Assembly (NCBI GenBank): GCA_001313365.1
Contig: BBFS01000021.1
Coordinates: 1-53,606, forward strand
Direction: 5' to 3'
DNA length: 53,606 nt
Source: Paenarthrobacter nitroguajacolicus JCM 14115
GTDB taxonomy: Bacteria; Actinomycetota; Actinomycetes; Actinomycetales; Micrococcaceae
Notes under the pieces: generated by a model
Told to the model about the DNA's origin: nothing
The model's input: only the letters and a program-made list of their open reading frames with translations
The model's database searches: none
Translations under genes and position numbers: made by a program
In this document: positions 19,486 to 30,060 of the stretch, one piece after another
How positions within the stretch are numbered: the stretch's first letter is position 1
How the letters are laid out: each line of letters opens with the position of its first letter

Positions 19486-21053
19486 CTAAACCTTGGTGTA
19501 GCTGTCCTCGTCCTCGTCGCCCTTGGTCTGGCGGCTCTCGGCGGCACCATTGACGGAGGCCTTGGCTGCGGCGAATTTCTCATTCAACCGCGAGTGGCGC
19601 TGGCCGTAGGCGAAGTAGATGGCCATGCCGATGACCAGCCAGATCGCGAAGAAGATCCAGGTTTCCACGGCCAGGTTGGTCATGAGGTAGAAGCAGAGGA
19701 CTGCGGAGACCCACGGCAGAACCTTCCCGAACGGGACCCGGAAGGCCGGCTTGAGGTCAGGCCGCTTCTTGCGCAATACCAGGATGCCCAGGCTGACCAT
19801 CACAAACGCGGACAGCGTTCCGATGTTGATCATTTCCTCGAGCAGGTCCACCTTGGTTACGCCTGCTACCAGGGCCACGGCCGCACCACAAATGATCTGC
19901 AACCGGGCCGGCGTCGAGCGCTTTTCGCTCGTCTTGGACAGCGAGCGGGGGGGCAGGAGGCCGTCGCGGCTCATGGCCAGGACCACGCGGGACAGGCCCA
20001 TGAGCAGCACCATGATCACCGTGGTCAGGCCCACCAGGGAACCGAACGCGATGATCTTGGCAGCGTCGGTGTTGCCCACGGCCTCGAAAGCCGTGGTCAG
20101 GGTGGGGGTTCTTCACCTCGGCCAACTGCGTGTAGGACACCATGCCGGTCAGTGCGAGGGACACCAGGATGTAGAGCAGCGTAACCACTGCGAGGCCACC
20201 GAAAATACCGCGGGGGGAAGGGTCTTCTGCGGGTTCTTGACCTCTTCCGCGGAGGTTGCCACCACGTCAAAGCCGATGAAGGCGAAGAACACCAAAGCTG
20301 CGCCGGCGAAGACGCCGAGCGTTCCGTACTGGGCCGGAGCAGCGCCAGTGAGGAAGCCGAAGAAGGACTGCTTCATGACGTCGGCGGCGCCGGAGTCGGT
20401 GGGCTCGGAGGCAGGAATGAAGGGGGGGTGTAGTTGGAGAACTTCACGTAGCTGAAGCCAACAACGATCACGAACAGCACTACGGCGATCTTGATCAGCG
20501 TGAAGACGTTGCCAACGCGGGCGGACAGCTTTGTCCCCCCCAGCACCAGCAGGACGGTGAAGATCGCGACAATGAGGAAGGCTCCCCCCCAGTAGAGATC
20601 AACACCAGCCACCTGGATTGACGGCGGCATTTCCACGCCCATCAGGCCGAAGACCGTACTGAGGTAAATGCCCCAATACTTTGCGATCACGGCTGCGGCG
20701 GTGAAAAGTTCAAGGATGAGGTTCCAGCCGATGATCCACGCGAGGACCTCGCCCATGGTGGCGTACGTGAACACGTAGGCGGAGCCTGCCACGGGGGATC
20801 GCTGTGGCGAACTCCGCGTAGCACATGATGGCCAAAGCACACGTGACAGCGGCGATGGCGAAGGAGATGGTGACGGCAGGGCCGGCAAAGTTCGCGGCAG
20901 CTTGGCGCCCACTGAGAAGATCCCGGCGCCGACAGCAACGGCGACGCCCATGATCATCAAGTCCCAGGTGCTGAGGCTGCGCTTCAGCTTTCGCCCGGGC
21001 TCGTCGGCATCGGCGATCGACTGCTCGATCGACTTGGTCCTGAAAATGTTCAT
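19486..21053 (-). CDS. APC-superfamily amino acid permease (cationic-type)
   Basis: About 510 residues and twelve hydrophobic segments. The N-terminus is [20 protein letters not shown], then [29 protein letters not shown], the TM1 substrate motif of CAT/YfnA-type permeases. [20 protein letters not shown] is the consensus amphipathic region after TM6. It ends in a soluble acidic tail ([12 protein letters not shown]). Breaks are near 19950, 20105, 20213, 20425, 20540, 20588, 20800 and 20895. The 170 bp upstream has no clear operator. Substrate probably a basic or branched amino acid (inference). Confidence 0.9.
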
Positions 21054-21223
21054 GAAAATGCCACATTCTGGATGGGAGTGGTATAGGACTCATCAAGAAT
21101 AGTGTCCGGCCCTTGGACGACCATATTTATCCCAGATAGTGAGACGACCCACGAAACGCTGTGACAGCTGTGGCTGGTGTGACGAAGACACGTAGTCCCC
21201 CCCGTCACACCAGCCATGGGCTC

Positions 21224-21641
21224 CTAAACGCTTGGAACGTCCCAGTCCATGAGGGTGGAACGGATCAGGAACCGTTTGCCCTCAGGTGATTCCACTGAGA
21301 ATCCGCTACCGCGGCCCGGGACCACATCGACTGTGAGGTGCGTGTGGGACCAGTAGTTGAACTGCTCCTTGGACATCCAAAACTCCAAGGGCTGCCGCTC
21401 TCCTCCGGTTCCGATATCGAAGCGGCCCAGAAGGACATCAGAGTCGCCGGTGAGGAACTCCCCCGCGGGATAGCACATAGGTGCAGAGCCGTCGCAGCAA
21501 CCACCCGACTGATGGAACATGAGTGGCCCATGCTGGTCCCAAAGTTTGCGGAGGAGTTCCAAGGACACCGCGGTGAGCGCCACCCGGGAGAAATCCTCCC
21601 CCGGGCAGCGTCACCGCAGCTTCCAAGCTGGTGTTGTCCAT
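21224..21641 (-). CDS. DUF779 protein, alcohol/acetaldehyde locus partner
   Basis: About 138 residues. ATG at 21641, overlapping the stop of the alcohol dehydrogenase (ATGA). It starts [20 protein letters not shown]; a C run near 21600 shifts frame. The core FHQSGGCCDGSAPMCYPAGE carries the conserved Cys cluster of DUF779, and later VLLGRFDIG and SHTHLTVDVVPGRGSGFS follow. DUF779 genes regularly accompany acetaldehyde dehydrogenase genes (known association); a metal-binding or assembly role is possible but unproven. Confidence 0.88.
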
Positions 21642-22669
21642 CAGAACTTCAGGACCACTCGGCCGTCGATCTTGGCGTGCTTCATCTCGTCAAAGACCGC
21701 GTTGACTTCGGAGAGTTCCCGGGTGGAGACCGTTGGCTTGATCTTTCCCTGGGCGTAGAACTCCAGTGCTTCCTCCAGGTCCTGCCGTGTTCCCACGATC
21801 GAGCCGCGGACCGTAAGGCCCTTGAGGACGATCTCGAAGATCGGCGCAGGGAAGTCTCCCGGAGGCAACCCATTGAAAACGATCGTTCCACCACGCGCGC
21901 CATACCGATCGCCTGGCCGAACGCCGAAGGGTGAACCGCTGTCACCAGGACACCATGCAGCCACCCGTTTCACGTTGGATGACCTCTGCCGGATCCTCAT
22001 GCAAGGCGTTGACGGTCAACTCGGCGCCGTGTTCGCGGGCCAGTGCCAACTTGTCATCGGCAATGTCCACTGCCGCGACCCGGAGCCCCCCCATGGCCAC
22101 CGCATACTGCACGGCGATGTGCCCCCCCAGTCCCCCCCCGATGCCGGAGATGGTGACCCACTGACCGGGCCTGGCCTCGGTCATCTTCAGGCCCTTGTAG
22201 ACCGTGACCCCCCCGGCACACAGAACCGGTGCGACGTCCACCGGGTCCGAGCCTTCCGGGATGCGGGCAGCAAAGCGCGTGTCAACCAGCATGTACTCGC
22301 CGAACGAGCCGTCAACGCTGTAACCACCGTTCTGCTGAGACTCGCACAGGTTTCCCAACCGGTGCGGCAGTACTGGCAGTCTCCGCAGGCGGACCACAGC
22401 CAGGCGTTCCCCACAAGGTCGCCCACGGCAACGTCCGTGACACCCTCGCCCAGAGCCACCACTTCACCGACACCTTCGTGTCCGGGAATGAAAGGCGGCG
22501 TGGGCTTGACCGGCCAGTCGCCTTCGGCGGCATGGAGGTCGGTATGACATACCCCCGAGGTGATGAGGCGGACCAGCGCCTGGCCGGGACCCGGCGTCGG
22601 CCTTTCCACTTCCTTGACTGTAAGGTCGGTTCCAAATTCCGTAACTACTGCAGCTTGCATGGTGGCCAT
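21641..22669 (-). CDS. adhP: Zinc-dependent alcohol dehydrogenase (AdhP-like)
   Basis: About 340 residues, NAD-dependent MDR family. ATG at 22669 gives [20 protein letters not shown]. Catalytic zinc ligands are in [16 protein letters not shown] and [11 protein letters not shown]; the structural zinc cysteines are in [17 protein letters not shown]. The NAD motif is [13 protein letters not shown] (~22125) after restoring the C runs there. Breaks are near 21895, 21945, 22090, 22125, 22135, 22213 and 22350. It lies 33 bp after the aldehyde dehydrogenase, so ethanol to acetaldehyde to acetate is a plausible operon function. Confidence 0.93.
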
Positions 22670-22702
22670 TGGCGATCTCCTTTGATCGATGAACAGGACG
22701 GT

Positions 22703-24233
22703 TTAGAAGAAGCCGAGCTTGTTCTCGTTGTAGCTGACCAGGAGGTTCTTGGTCTGCTGGTAGTGGTCCAGCATCATGCGTGGTTCTCACGGCCAATACC
22801 TGAGGACTTGTAGCCACCGAAAGCGGCACCTGCCGGGTAGGCGTGGTAGTTGTTGACCCACACACGGCCGGCCTGGATTTCCCGGCCCGCGCGGTAGGCG
22901 ACATTTCCGTTACGTGACCAGACTCCGGCACCCAGCCATAGAGGGTGTCGTTGGCGATTCCGATGGCGTCGTTGTAGTCACTGAACTTGGTCACGGACAC
23001 CACCGGACCGAAAATCTCTTCCTGGAAGATGCGCATCCGGTTGTGGCCTTCGAAAATGGTGGGCTGAACGTAGTAGCCACCCGCCAGGTCACCGGACAGC
23101 TCGGCCCGGGCACCACCAGTGAGGACCTTGGCGCCTTCCTGCTTTCCGATGTCGATGTAGGACAGGATCTTCTCCAGCTGGTCATTCGAGGCCTGGGCAC
23201 CTACCTGGGTGTCGGTGTCCAGCGGGTTTCCCTGGATGATCTTGTTGGTCCGGGCCACGACATCCGACATGAAGGAGTCGTAGATGCCTTCCTGGACCAG
23301 TGCACGGGACGGGCAGGTGCAGACCTCGCCCTGGTTGAAGGCAAAGAGTGTGAAGCCTTCCTGGGCCTTGTCGTAGAAAGCATCGTTCTGGGCGGCGACG
23401 TCATCGAAGAAGATGTTCGGGCTCTTGCCGCCGAGTTCCAGGGTGACGGGGGGGATGAGGTTGTTGGATGCGTACTGACTGATGAGGCGGCCGGTGGTGG
23501 TCTCACCCGTGAAGGCGATCTTACGGATCCGGGAGCTGGAAGCGAGAGGCTTTCCGGCCTCTACACCGAAGCCGTTGACGACGTTCACCACACCTGCCGG
23601 CAGGAGGTCTCCGATGAGTTCCATGAGGACCAGGATGGACGTGGGCGTCTGCTCGGCGGGCTTGAGAACCACAGCGTTGCCGGCTGCGAGCGCCGGTGCC
23701 AGCTTCCACACGGCCATGAGGATGGGGGGGAAGTTCCACGGGATGATCTGACCGACGACGCCCAACGGTTCCTTGAAGTGGTAGGCCGTGGTGTCCTCGT
23801 CCAGCTGGGAGAGATGACCTTCCTGCGCGCGGACTGCGGAGGCAAAGTAACGGAAGTGGTCGGCAGCCAACGGGATGTCGGCGTTCAGGGTTTCGCGGAC
23901 GGGCTTGCCGTTGTCCCACGTTTCCGCCACCGCGAGAAGCTCCACGTTCTCGTCGATGCGGTCTGCGATCTTGTTCAGGATGGCGGCGCGTTCGGTGGCC
24001 GACGTCTTGCCCCCCCAGGAGGGTGCAACCTTATGGGCGGCGTCCAGCGCCAGCTCGATGTCCTCCGAGGTACCACGGCAACTTCGCAGAAGGCTTTGCC
24101 CGTGACGGGGGGTGATGTTCTCGAAGTAGGCGCCCTTGACCGGGGCAACCCATTCGCCGCCGATCCAGTTCTCGTAGCGGTCCTTGAAGGTGACCTTCGA
24201 ACCCTCGGCACCCGGCTGTGCATAAACAGTCAT
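22703..24233 (-). CDS. NAD-dependent (acet)aldehyde dehydrogenase
   Basis: About 508 residues. ATG at 24233 with GGAGC upstream gives [40 protein letters not shown] is the cofactor strand, FTGETTTGR the Rossmann turn, LELGGKSPN the general base Glu, and [15 protein letters not shown] the nucleophile Cys (~23315). The C-terminus is [16 protein letters not shown] and ends [10 protein letters not shown] at 22703. Most of it is one frame; breaks are near 24110, 24070, 22925 and 22775. First of the ALDH-ADH-DUF779 operon under the GAF-type regulator. Confidence 0.95.
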
Positions 24234-24296
24234 TGCTAGCTCCTTTGCTGCGAATCACGGTGGCTGTCGCCATTGATCCGAGCCTAGGAGCAGGGA

Positions 24297-24317
24297 GGTT
24301 GCAGCTACGTTGCAACC
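24297..24317. promoter_or_regulatory. Inverted repeat GGTTGCA-N7-TGCAACC
   Basis: A perfect 7+7 bp inverted repeat about 64 bases upstream of the aldehyde dehydrogenase ATG and directly after the stop of the GAF-HTH regulator. The place and symmetry suit an activator or repressor site for that regulator. A second smaller repeat, GTGAG-N4-CTCAC, overlaps the regulator stop at 24320-24333. Confidence 0.55.
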
Positions 24318-24329
24318 ATGTGAGTCAGC

Positions 24330-25682
24330 TCACGCTGTCATTTCTCTTTCGATCCGTTCAAGGTCGGCCACGACGGCGGCCCGCTTGGGTGAGCGCGGCG
24401 GCAGCAGCTTCAGGACGGCAAGGCGGAGGTCGACGTCGTACTTCGCCTCGGGCAGCTCAGCGTACTTGAGGAGCGAGTCAACGCTGCCGTCGCTTAGCAG
24501 CGCCTCGCGCAGCAGGTGCGAGACCCGTTCACGCAACTGCACGACGCCGGGCGCACCGAGCGTGGCAAGAGCCGCCTTTGTAGATTTCCAGGGCGATGCG
24601 GTGGGCGCCGCGCTGGAGGCAACTGAGGACCTGGCCGGAGTCGGGCAACAACTCAACCGGCAGGCGGTAAGGACGGGATTCCGGGACCGCCTCCGGGCTG
24701 AGTTCCTGCATGACCTTCCGGAGCCGCACCATTTCCGCGCGAAGCGTCACGGCAGAACCATCCCCGGGATACAGCTGGTTGCACAGGTCTTCAGCGCTGA
24801 GCCCGGCGTGGTGGCTACTCAGGATGGCAAGGATCTCGCTGTGCCGGGCAGATAGGGAAACCGTTCGTCCATTGATGCTGAGCAGGGCTTGGTCACGGCC
24901 CAGCAGCTGGAGGCTGTTCCGGTAGAGGACATGGCCGGAGACGGCAGCCCCCCCGCTCCGGCGTCGGGGGGGTTTGTCCTTGACGGCGGCGGCGAGCGTC
25001 AGTCGTTCAATACGGAGCTGAGCCTGGGCGGCGGCAACGGTAGCCTCCACCAACGAAAGAGTATGCGCGGCGACGGCGGTTTCCGTGCCCGTGATATCCA
25101 CAACGCCCAGCACAGCGCCGGAATCGGGGGGGTCGTGGAAGGGAACAGCCGTGCAGCTCCAAGGATGGACCGAGCGTTTGAAGTGTTCCGCCCCGGAAAT
25201 CTGGATGCTGCGGTCCAGAGCCAGCGCAGTCCCGGGTGCGCTGGTGCCCACGGAAGCTTCGGACCAGTCGGCGCCGGCCACGAACATCATGCCCTCAGCC
25301 GGCGCTGCATCACGGGATCCCCCCCATCCACCACAGGAGCCGCCCGACGTCGTCACCCACTGCCACCAGCAGGCCGCTGTCATGGCTGGCTGAACCAAAA
25401 GCTTCTTGATCACGGGCATGATCGTCGCCAGGGGGGGGTGCTGCCTGCGGTACTCCTCAAGCTCATCTCCATCCATTGCGAGGGGAGCCTCCGCGACGTC
25501 CGGGTTGGCCTGCAGAGTTGCCGAGCGTTGCAGGATTCCCGTACCAAGCGGCGCAATCCGACGATGTCCTCGGGCATCCCGAGACGCAAGGAGTCCAGAC
25601 GCTCGTGGCCGGTAAGAGCACGCTTCTGCAACAGCTCCGCGGCATCGCTGCCTGGAACCGGCGGATGAACTGGATTCCTCAT
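24330..25682 (-). CDS. GAF-domain HTH transcriptional regulator of the ALDH/ADH operon
   Basis: About 445 residues. ATG at 25682 after GGGAG gives MRNPVHPPVPGSDAAELLQK, then LRLGMPEDIVGLRRLVRESW. The N-terminal part has the AcoR-like sensor region (RRQHPLATIMPVIKKLLVQP, MMFVAGADWSEASVGTSAPG, SVHPWSCTAVPFHDP-DSGAV). A coiled linker precedes RTVSLSARHSEILAILSSHH and the winged-helix-like LCNQLYPGDGSAVTLRAEMV. No AAA+ sigma-54 domain is present, so it does not act as a sigma-54 activator. Breaks are near 24587, 24945, 25130, 25318, 25390, 25430 and 25520. It probably senses an aldehyde or alcohol and controls the downstream operon. Confidence 0.85.
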
Positions 25683-25771
25683 CGAACTCCCTGATAGTCC
25701 GCAATGACAGTGCGCTGCACGTGTGGTGGGCGGGACAGTACCGTGAAGTCTAGTTCGGGTGGAGACTAATG

Positions 25772-27205
25772 TCAGCCGCGGGAGATCCGGATCATTTCCT
25801 CGCGCGGAACAACCTTGATGCGCTCGCGGACCACACCGTTACCTTCGCCGGCGGTCCACTCAGCACCAAGCGCGGCTTCGTGGGCATCAAGCTTGTTCCA
25901 GCCCTCCCACGTGGTGTATTCGACGCCGCGTTCCTCAAGGAGGTCGATGATGGCCTGCGGATCCGGGTTCTCAGCAGGGGGCAGGTTGAGCCTGTCCTCG
26001 AGGAGGAAGCCGATGGTCTCCAGGGCATCACCCTTGGTATGGCCGATCAGCCCGACCGGTCCGCGCTTGATCCAGCCGGTGGCGTAAATTCCCGGCACGG
26101 GCTTGCCGTCGGCGTCCAGGACGCGACCGCCGTCGTTTGGTATGACGCCCCGGCGGGCGTCGTACTCAAGTTCCTCCAGCGGGGGAACCGTGGTAGCCGA
26201 TGGCGCGGTAGACGGATTGGACCGGGTATTCAATGAACTCGCCGGTGCCTTTGACGTTGCCGGTTCCATCCAATTGCATGCGCTCGAATTTGATGCCCGA
26301 GACCTTGCCGGGCGTCTCAGGCGAGTCGAGGATCTCCACGGGACTGTGCAGGAAGTGCAGGTGCAGGCGCCGCGATGACGGCTGTTCCGATTCTGCGTGC
26401 TCCTCCACCAGCCAGTTGGTCATGGTGTTGACCATGGTCTTGATCTGGTTGTTTGTCCTGATGGCTTCATCCGAGGCTTCGTCGAACTCGAAGTCCTCCG
26501 GGTACAGGACGATGTCCACGTCCTTGCAGTGGGACAGCTCGCGCAGCTCCAACGGCGTGAACTTCACCTGGGCCGGGCCACGGCGGCCGAAGACGTGAAC
26601 GTCGGTGACCGGCGATTCCTTGAGCCCCGCGTAGACGTTGTCCGGGATCTCCGTAACCAGGAGTTCCTCGGGATGCTTGGCCAGCATGCGGGCCACATCC
26701 AAGGCCACGTTGCCGTTGCCGATCACGGCGATTTCCTTGGCATCCAGGGGCCAGTCCCGGGGGAACGTCCGGGTGGCCGTCGTACCACGACACGAAGTCG
26801 CTCCGCCGAAGGAGCCCTCCAGTTCGACGCCGGGGATCCTCAAATCGGCGTCTTTGATGGCACCCGTGGAGAAGATCACGCGTCGTAGAACGCACGGAAA
26901 TCGTGGAGTGTGAGGTCCTTCCCGTATGTCACGTTGCCGAGGAAGCGAATATCGCCGCGGTCCAATACCTTGTGCAGCGCGTTCACGATGCCCTTGATCC
27001 GCGGGTGATCCGGCGCCACGCCGTAGCGGATCAGGCCGTACGGCGCCGGATATGCCTCGAAGAGATCGATGCTGACCTCCACATGCCCGTCTTTGACCTC
27101 GTTCGATTTCGTCAGGATGTCCGCGGCGTACACGCCCGCGGGTCCTGCACCAACGATCGCAACGCGAAGCGGACGATTGGGGGTTGTTGCGGCTGAGTTG
27201 GACAC
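25772..27205 (-). CDS. fprA: FprA-type ferredoxin/NADP+ reductase, copy 1
   Basis: About 475 residues; FAD/NADP(H) enzyme of the adrenodoxin-reductase type. I prefer the GTG at 27205 (VSNSAATTPNRPLRVAI), preceded by GGAAGGG, over an earlier start. FAD motif [20 protein letters not shown], then [20 protein letters not shown], and the NADP motif [15 protein letters not shown]. The end is KVVPREEMIRISRG. Breaks are near 26187, 26775 and 26885. Divergent from rarD. A close paralogue is at 36647-38123. It passes electrons between NADPH and ferredoxin. Confidence 0.93.
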
Positions 27206-27436
27206 CGTTACCCTTCCGAAGCAGTGAGCCACGCCGTTGTTGGGGCGCGCAGATTCCAATTCTAGATGTCGACCCTACGCCGGACCGCCTATATGGCAGG
27301 AGTCACAGAAATTGATAAAGATTGCGGAATATTGCGCGTGCAGGCGGTGTTGGCGACAATGTGTCGACTCCGGAACAGATAGCTGCCAACTCTCCCTCTT
27401 CAAACCAGCCAACGACGACGACAGTCGGGGGCGGCG

Positions 27437-28411
27437 GTGGAGGTACCGGCGGTTCCCCCTAAAACCGGCAGCAAGCCTGTGCGGAGCGAGTCGACGGCGG
27501 GAATCCTGTTCGGCATTGGCGCCTACGGTCTATGGGGGGGCCTGCTTCCCCTGTACTTCTTCGTCCTCATGCCGGCCAGCGCAATCGAGATCGTGGCCAA
27601 CCGGATCGTTTGGTCCTTGCTCTTCTGTGCACTGCTCATCACCATCACGCGCGCTTGGAAAACATTCTGGCGGCGGTGAAGGACAGCAGCGTGTTCGGTC
27701 CTTTGGCCCTGGCGGCAGTTCTGATTGCCATCAACTGGCTCACCTACACTTTCGGGGGTCACCACGGGCCACGCCGTTGAGACGTCCCTGGGCTACTTCA
27801 TCAACCGTTGGTCTCGGTTTTGCTCGGCGTTCTCGTCCTCAAAGAAAAGCTGCGTCCCCTGCAGTGGGCAGCTGTAGGCATCGGCTTCGTGGCCGTGGGC
27901 GTCCTGACATTCTCCTACGGACAGCTCCCGTGGATTGCCTGATCCTGGCCTTCAGCTTTGGGCTCTATGGCTTCGTGAAAAAGCGTGTCGGGCCCAAGGT
28001 GGACGCACTCACGAGCCTCAGCGTGGAAACGGTGGTCCTGGCTCCCTTTGCAGCCATCACCATGGTTGTCCTCGCGGTAACCGGCGTCGAAACCCTTACC
28101 ACGCTGGGCGCGGGCCACTTCTGGCTGCTGGTGGCTTCCGGGGTCATCACGGCCGTACCCCCCCTCCTGTTCTTCGGCGCCTCAGCCGCCGTCTTCCCAT
28201 GACCACCATCGGCCTGCTGCAGTACTTCGCGCCGGTCCTCCAATTCGTGGTGGCGCTGACCGTGTTCAACGAGACCATGACCACTGCCCGCTGGATCGGT
28301 TTCTGCGTGGTGTGGTTGGCTCTGGTGTTGCTGACCATCGACATGCTTCGCACCACGCGGAAAAACTCGGTGCTGAAGAAGAGGGCCCGGCTGGCGGCTG
28401 CTGGCTCGTAA
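27437..28411 (+). CDS. rarD: EamA/RarD-family transporter
   Basis: About 310-325 residues with ten hydrophobic segments. GTG 27437 is used here; GTG 27479 is an alternative because the N-terminal tail is not conserved. FGIGAYGLWGGLLPLYFFVL is the first span (one G run inside), EIVANRIVWSLLFCALLIT the second, INWLTYTF then GHAVETSLGYFINPLVSVLL the third and fourth, and TTIGLLQYFAPVLQFVVALT near the end. This is the RarD pattern; a permease of unknown substrate. Breaks are near 27533, 27658, 27765, 27808, 27938, 28160 and 28195. Confidence 0.88.
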
Positions 28412-28547
28412 GCCCCCCCTCATTCCCGCGCTTGTTCGGCTCTCCCTCCGTTGTAAGCCGGGGCTGCCGAACAACAGCGAGGCTCGGCTCTTAGCTCGGG
28501 CGGGAACAGCGAGAACGCTGGAACGGTGCCAGAACGCGGGAACGCTC

Positions 28548-28580
28548 CAGCGAACTCGGCGCATTCCAGCGAACTCGGCG
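28548..28580. repeat. Tandem 15 bp repeat
   Basis: CCAGCGAACTCGGCG occurs twice in tandem (first near 28551, second near 28566), within a 250 bp intergenic stretch between rarD and gabT that also has GAACGCTGGAACG and GGGAACGCTCC variants. No gene is seen there. Confidence 0.55.
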
Positions 28581-28613
28581 GTGGAGCCAGCTAAACAGAA
28601 TCCGTTAAACGCA

Positions 28614-28646
28614 GGAGGAGGGCCGGGGGTGTCCCGGCCCTCCTCC
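28614..28646 (-). terminator. Terminator of the patD-gabT operon
   Basis: GGAGGAGGGCCGGG (28614-28627) pairs with CCCGGCCCTCCTCC (28633-28646) around a 5-base loop. It starts 16 bases after the gabT stop. The T run on the minus strand is weak. Confidence 0.7.
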
Positions 28647-28661
28647 AACAAGCGTGAAGTC

Positions 28662-30019
28662 TTACGCGTGAGCCTTGATGGCTGCTGCCAGGACCTCGAG
28701 GCCGTCAATGAGCAGTTCGTCGCTGATGACCAGCGGCGGGAGCAGGCGGATCACGTTGCCGTAGGTGCCACAGGTCAGGATGACGACGCCTTCCTTGAGG
28801 CAAGCGGCAGCAACAGCCTTGGTGAGCTCAGCATTCGGCTCCTTGGAACCGGGCTGGACGAGCTCGATGGCCAGCATGGCCCCCCCGCGGCCACGAATGT
28901 CGCCAACCACGGAAACTTCGGCTGCCAGTTCGCGGAGCTTGCCCAGGGCGAGCTCTTCGATGTGGCGTGCGCGGCCGTTGAGGTCGTGCTGTTCCATGGT
29001 GTCGATGGCTGCGAGTGCTGCGGCGCAAGCAACCGGGTTGCCACCGTAGGTGCCGCCGAGGCGCCCGGGTGGACGGCGTCGAGCAGGTCTGCGCGGCCGG
29101 TGATAGCGGACAGCGGGAGGCCACCGGCAATGCCCTTGGCCATGGTGATGATGTCCGGGACAACACCTTCGTGGTCAACAGCGAACCATTCGCCCGTGCG
29201 GCAGAAACCGGACTGGACCTCGTCAGCGATGAAGACGATGCCCTTTTCCTTGGCCCATGCGGACAGTGCCGGCAGGAAGCCTTCGGCCGGAACGATGAAG
29301 CCGCCCTCGCCTGGATGGGCTCGATGATGATCGCGGCGACCTGGTCGCCACCGATCTGCTTCTCAATCATGGTGATGGCGCGCTTGGCGGCCTCGGCACC
29401 GGTGATTTCCGGGTTCTCTTCACGGAACGGGTAGCTCATGGGCATGCGGTAGACCTCGGGCGCGAACGGGCCGAAGTTGGTCTTGTACGGCATCGCTTGG
29501 CGGTCAGTGCCATGGTCAGGTTGGTGCGGCCGTGGTAGGCGTGGTCGAAAGCTACGACCGCATCGCGGCCGGTGGCCAGGCGTGCAACCTTGACGGCGTT
29601 CTCTACGGCTTCAGCGCCGGAGTTGAACAGCACGGTGCGCTTGGCGTGGTCGCCCGGGGGGTGAGGCGGTTGAGCTGCTCGGCAACTGCAACGTAGCCTC
29701 GTACGGGGTGACCATGAAGCAGGTGTGCGTGAAGTGCGCAGCAGCTTCCTGGACAGCGGCTACGACGGCGGGGTCGGACGCGCCGACGCTGGTCACGGCG
29801 ATGCCGGAACCGAGGTCGATGAAGGAGTTGCCGTCGACGTCGCGGATGATGCCGCCGTCGGCGTCTTCAACGTAAACGGGGACGCCCGAGGCGACGCCTG
29901 CAGCAACGACGGCGGCGCGACGCTCGGCCAGTGCCTGCGATTTGGGGCCGGGGGAAGGCGCCGTTGATGTTGCGCTTCTGCTCGATGCGGTACGAGAGTT
30001 CGTTCGCGGTGGTGGTCAT
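28662..30019 (-). CDS. gabT: 4-aminobutyrate aminotransferase
   Basis: PLP enzyme, about 450 residues, converting GABA and 2-oxoglutarate to succinate semialdehyde and glutamate. ATG at 30019 gives MTTTANELSYRIEQKRNING. LFNSGAEAVENAVKVARLAT is the PLP phosphate cup, VAFDHAYHGRTNLTMALTAK the substrate region, IADEVQSGFCRTGEWFA holds the conserved Asp, and IITMAKGIAGGLPLSA the PLP lysine. The C-terminal VILTCGTYGNVIRLLPPLVI is characteristic. Breaks are near 28886, 29063, 29310, 29495, 29660, 29690 and 29950. Second gene after patD, 41 bp gap. Confidence 0.95.
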
Positions 30020-30060
30020 GAGGTGGTTGCCTTTCTGGGAAGCTCTGGTGAAGGTACGGG

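Noticed and set aside
22914..24239. Plus-strand open frame of 441 codons opposite the aldehyde dehydrogenase
   Set aside because: The minus strand carries an unmistakable aldehyde dehydrogenase with catalytic Cys and Glu; the antisense frame is a codon-bias shadow.
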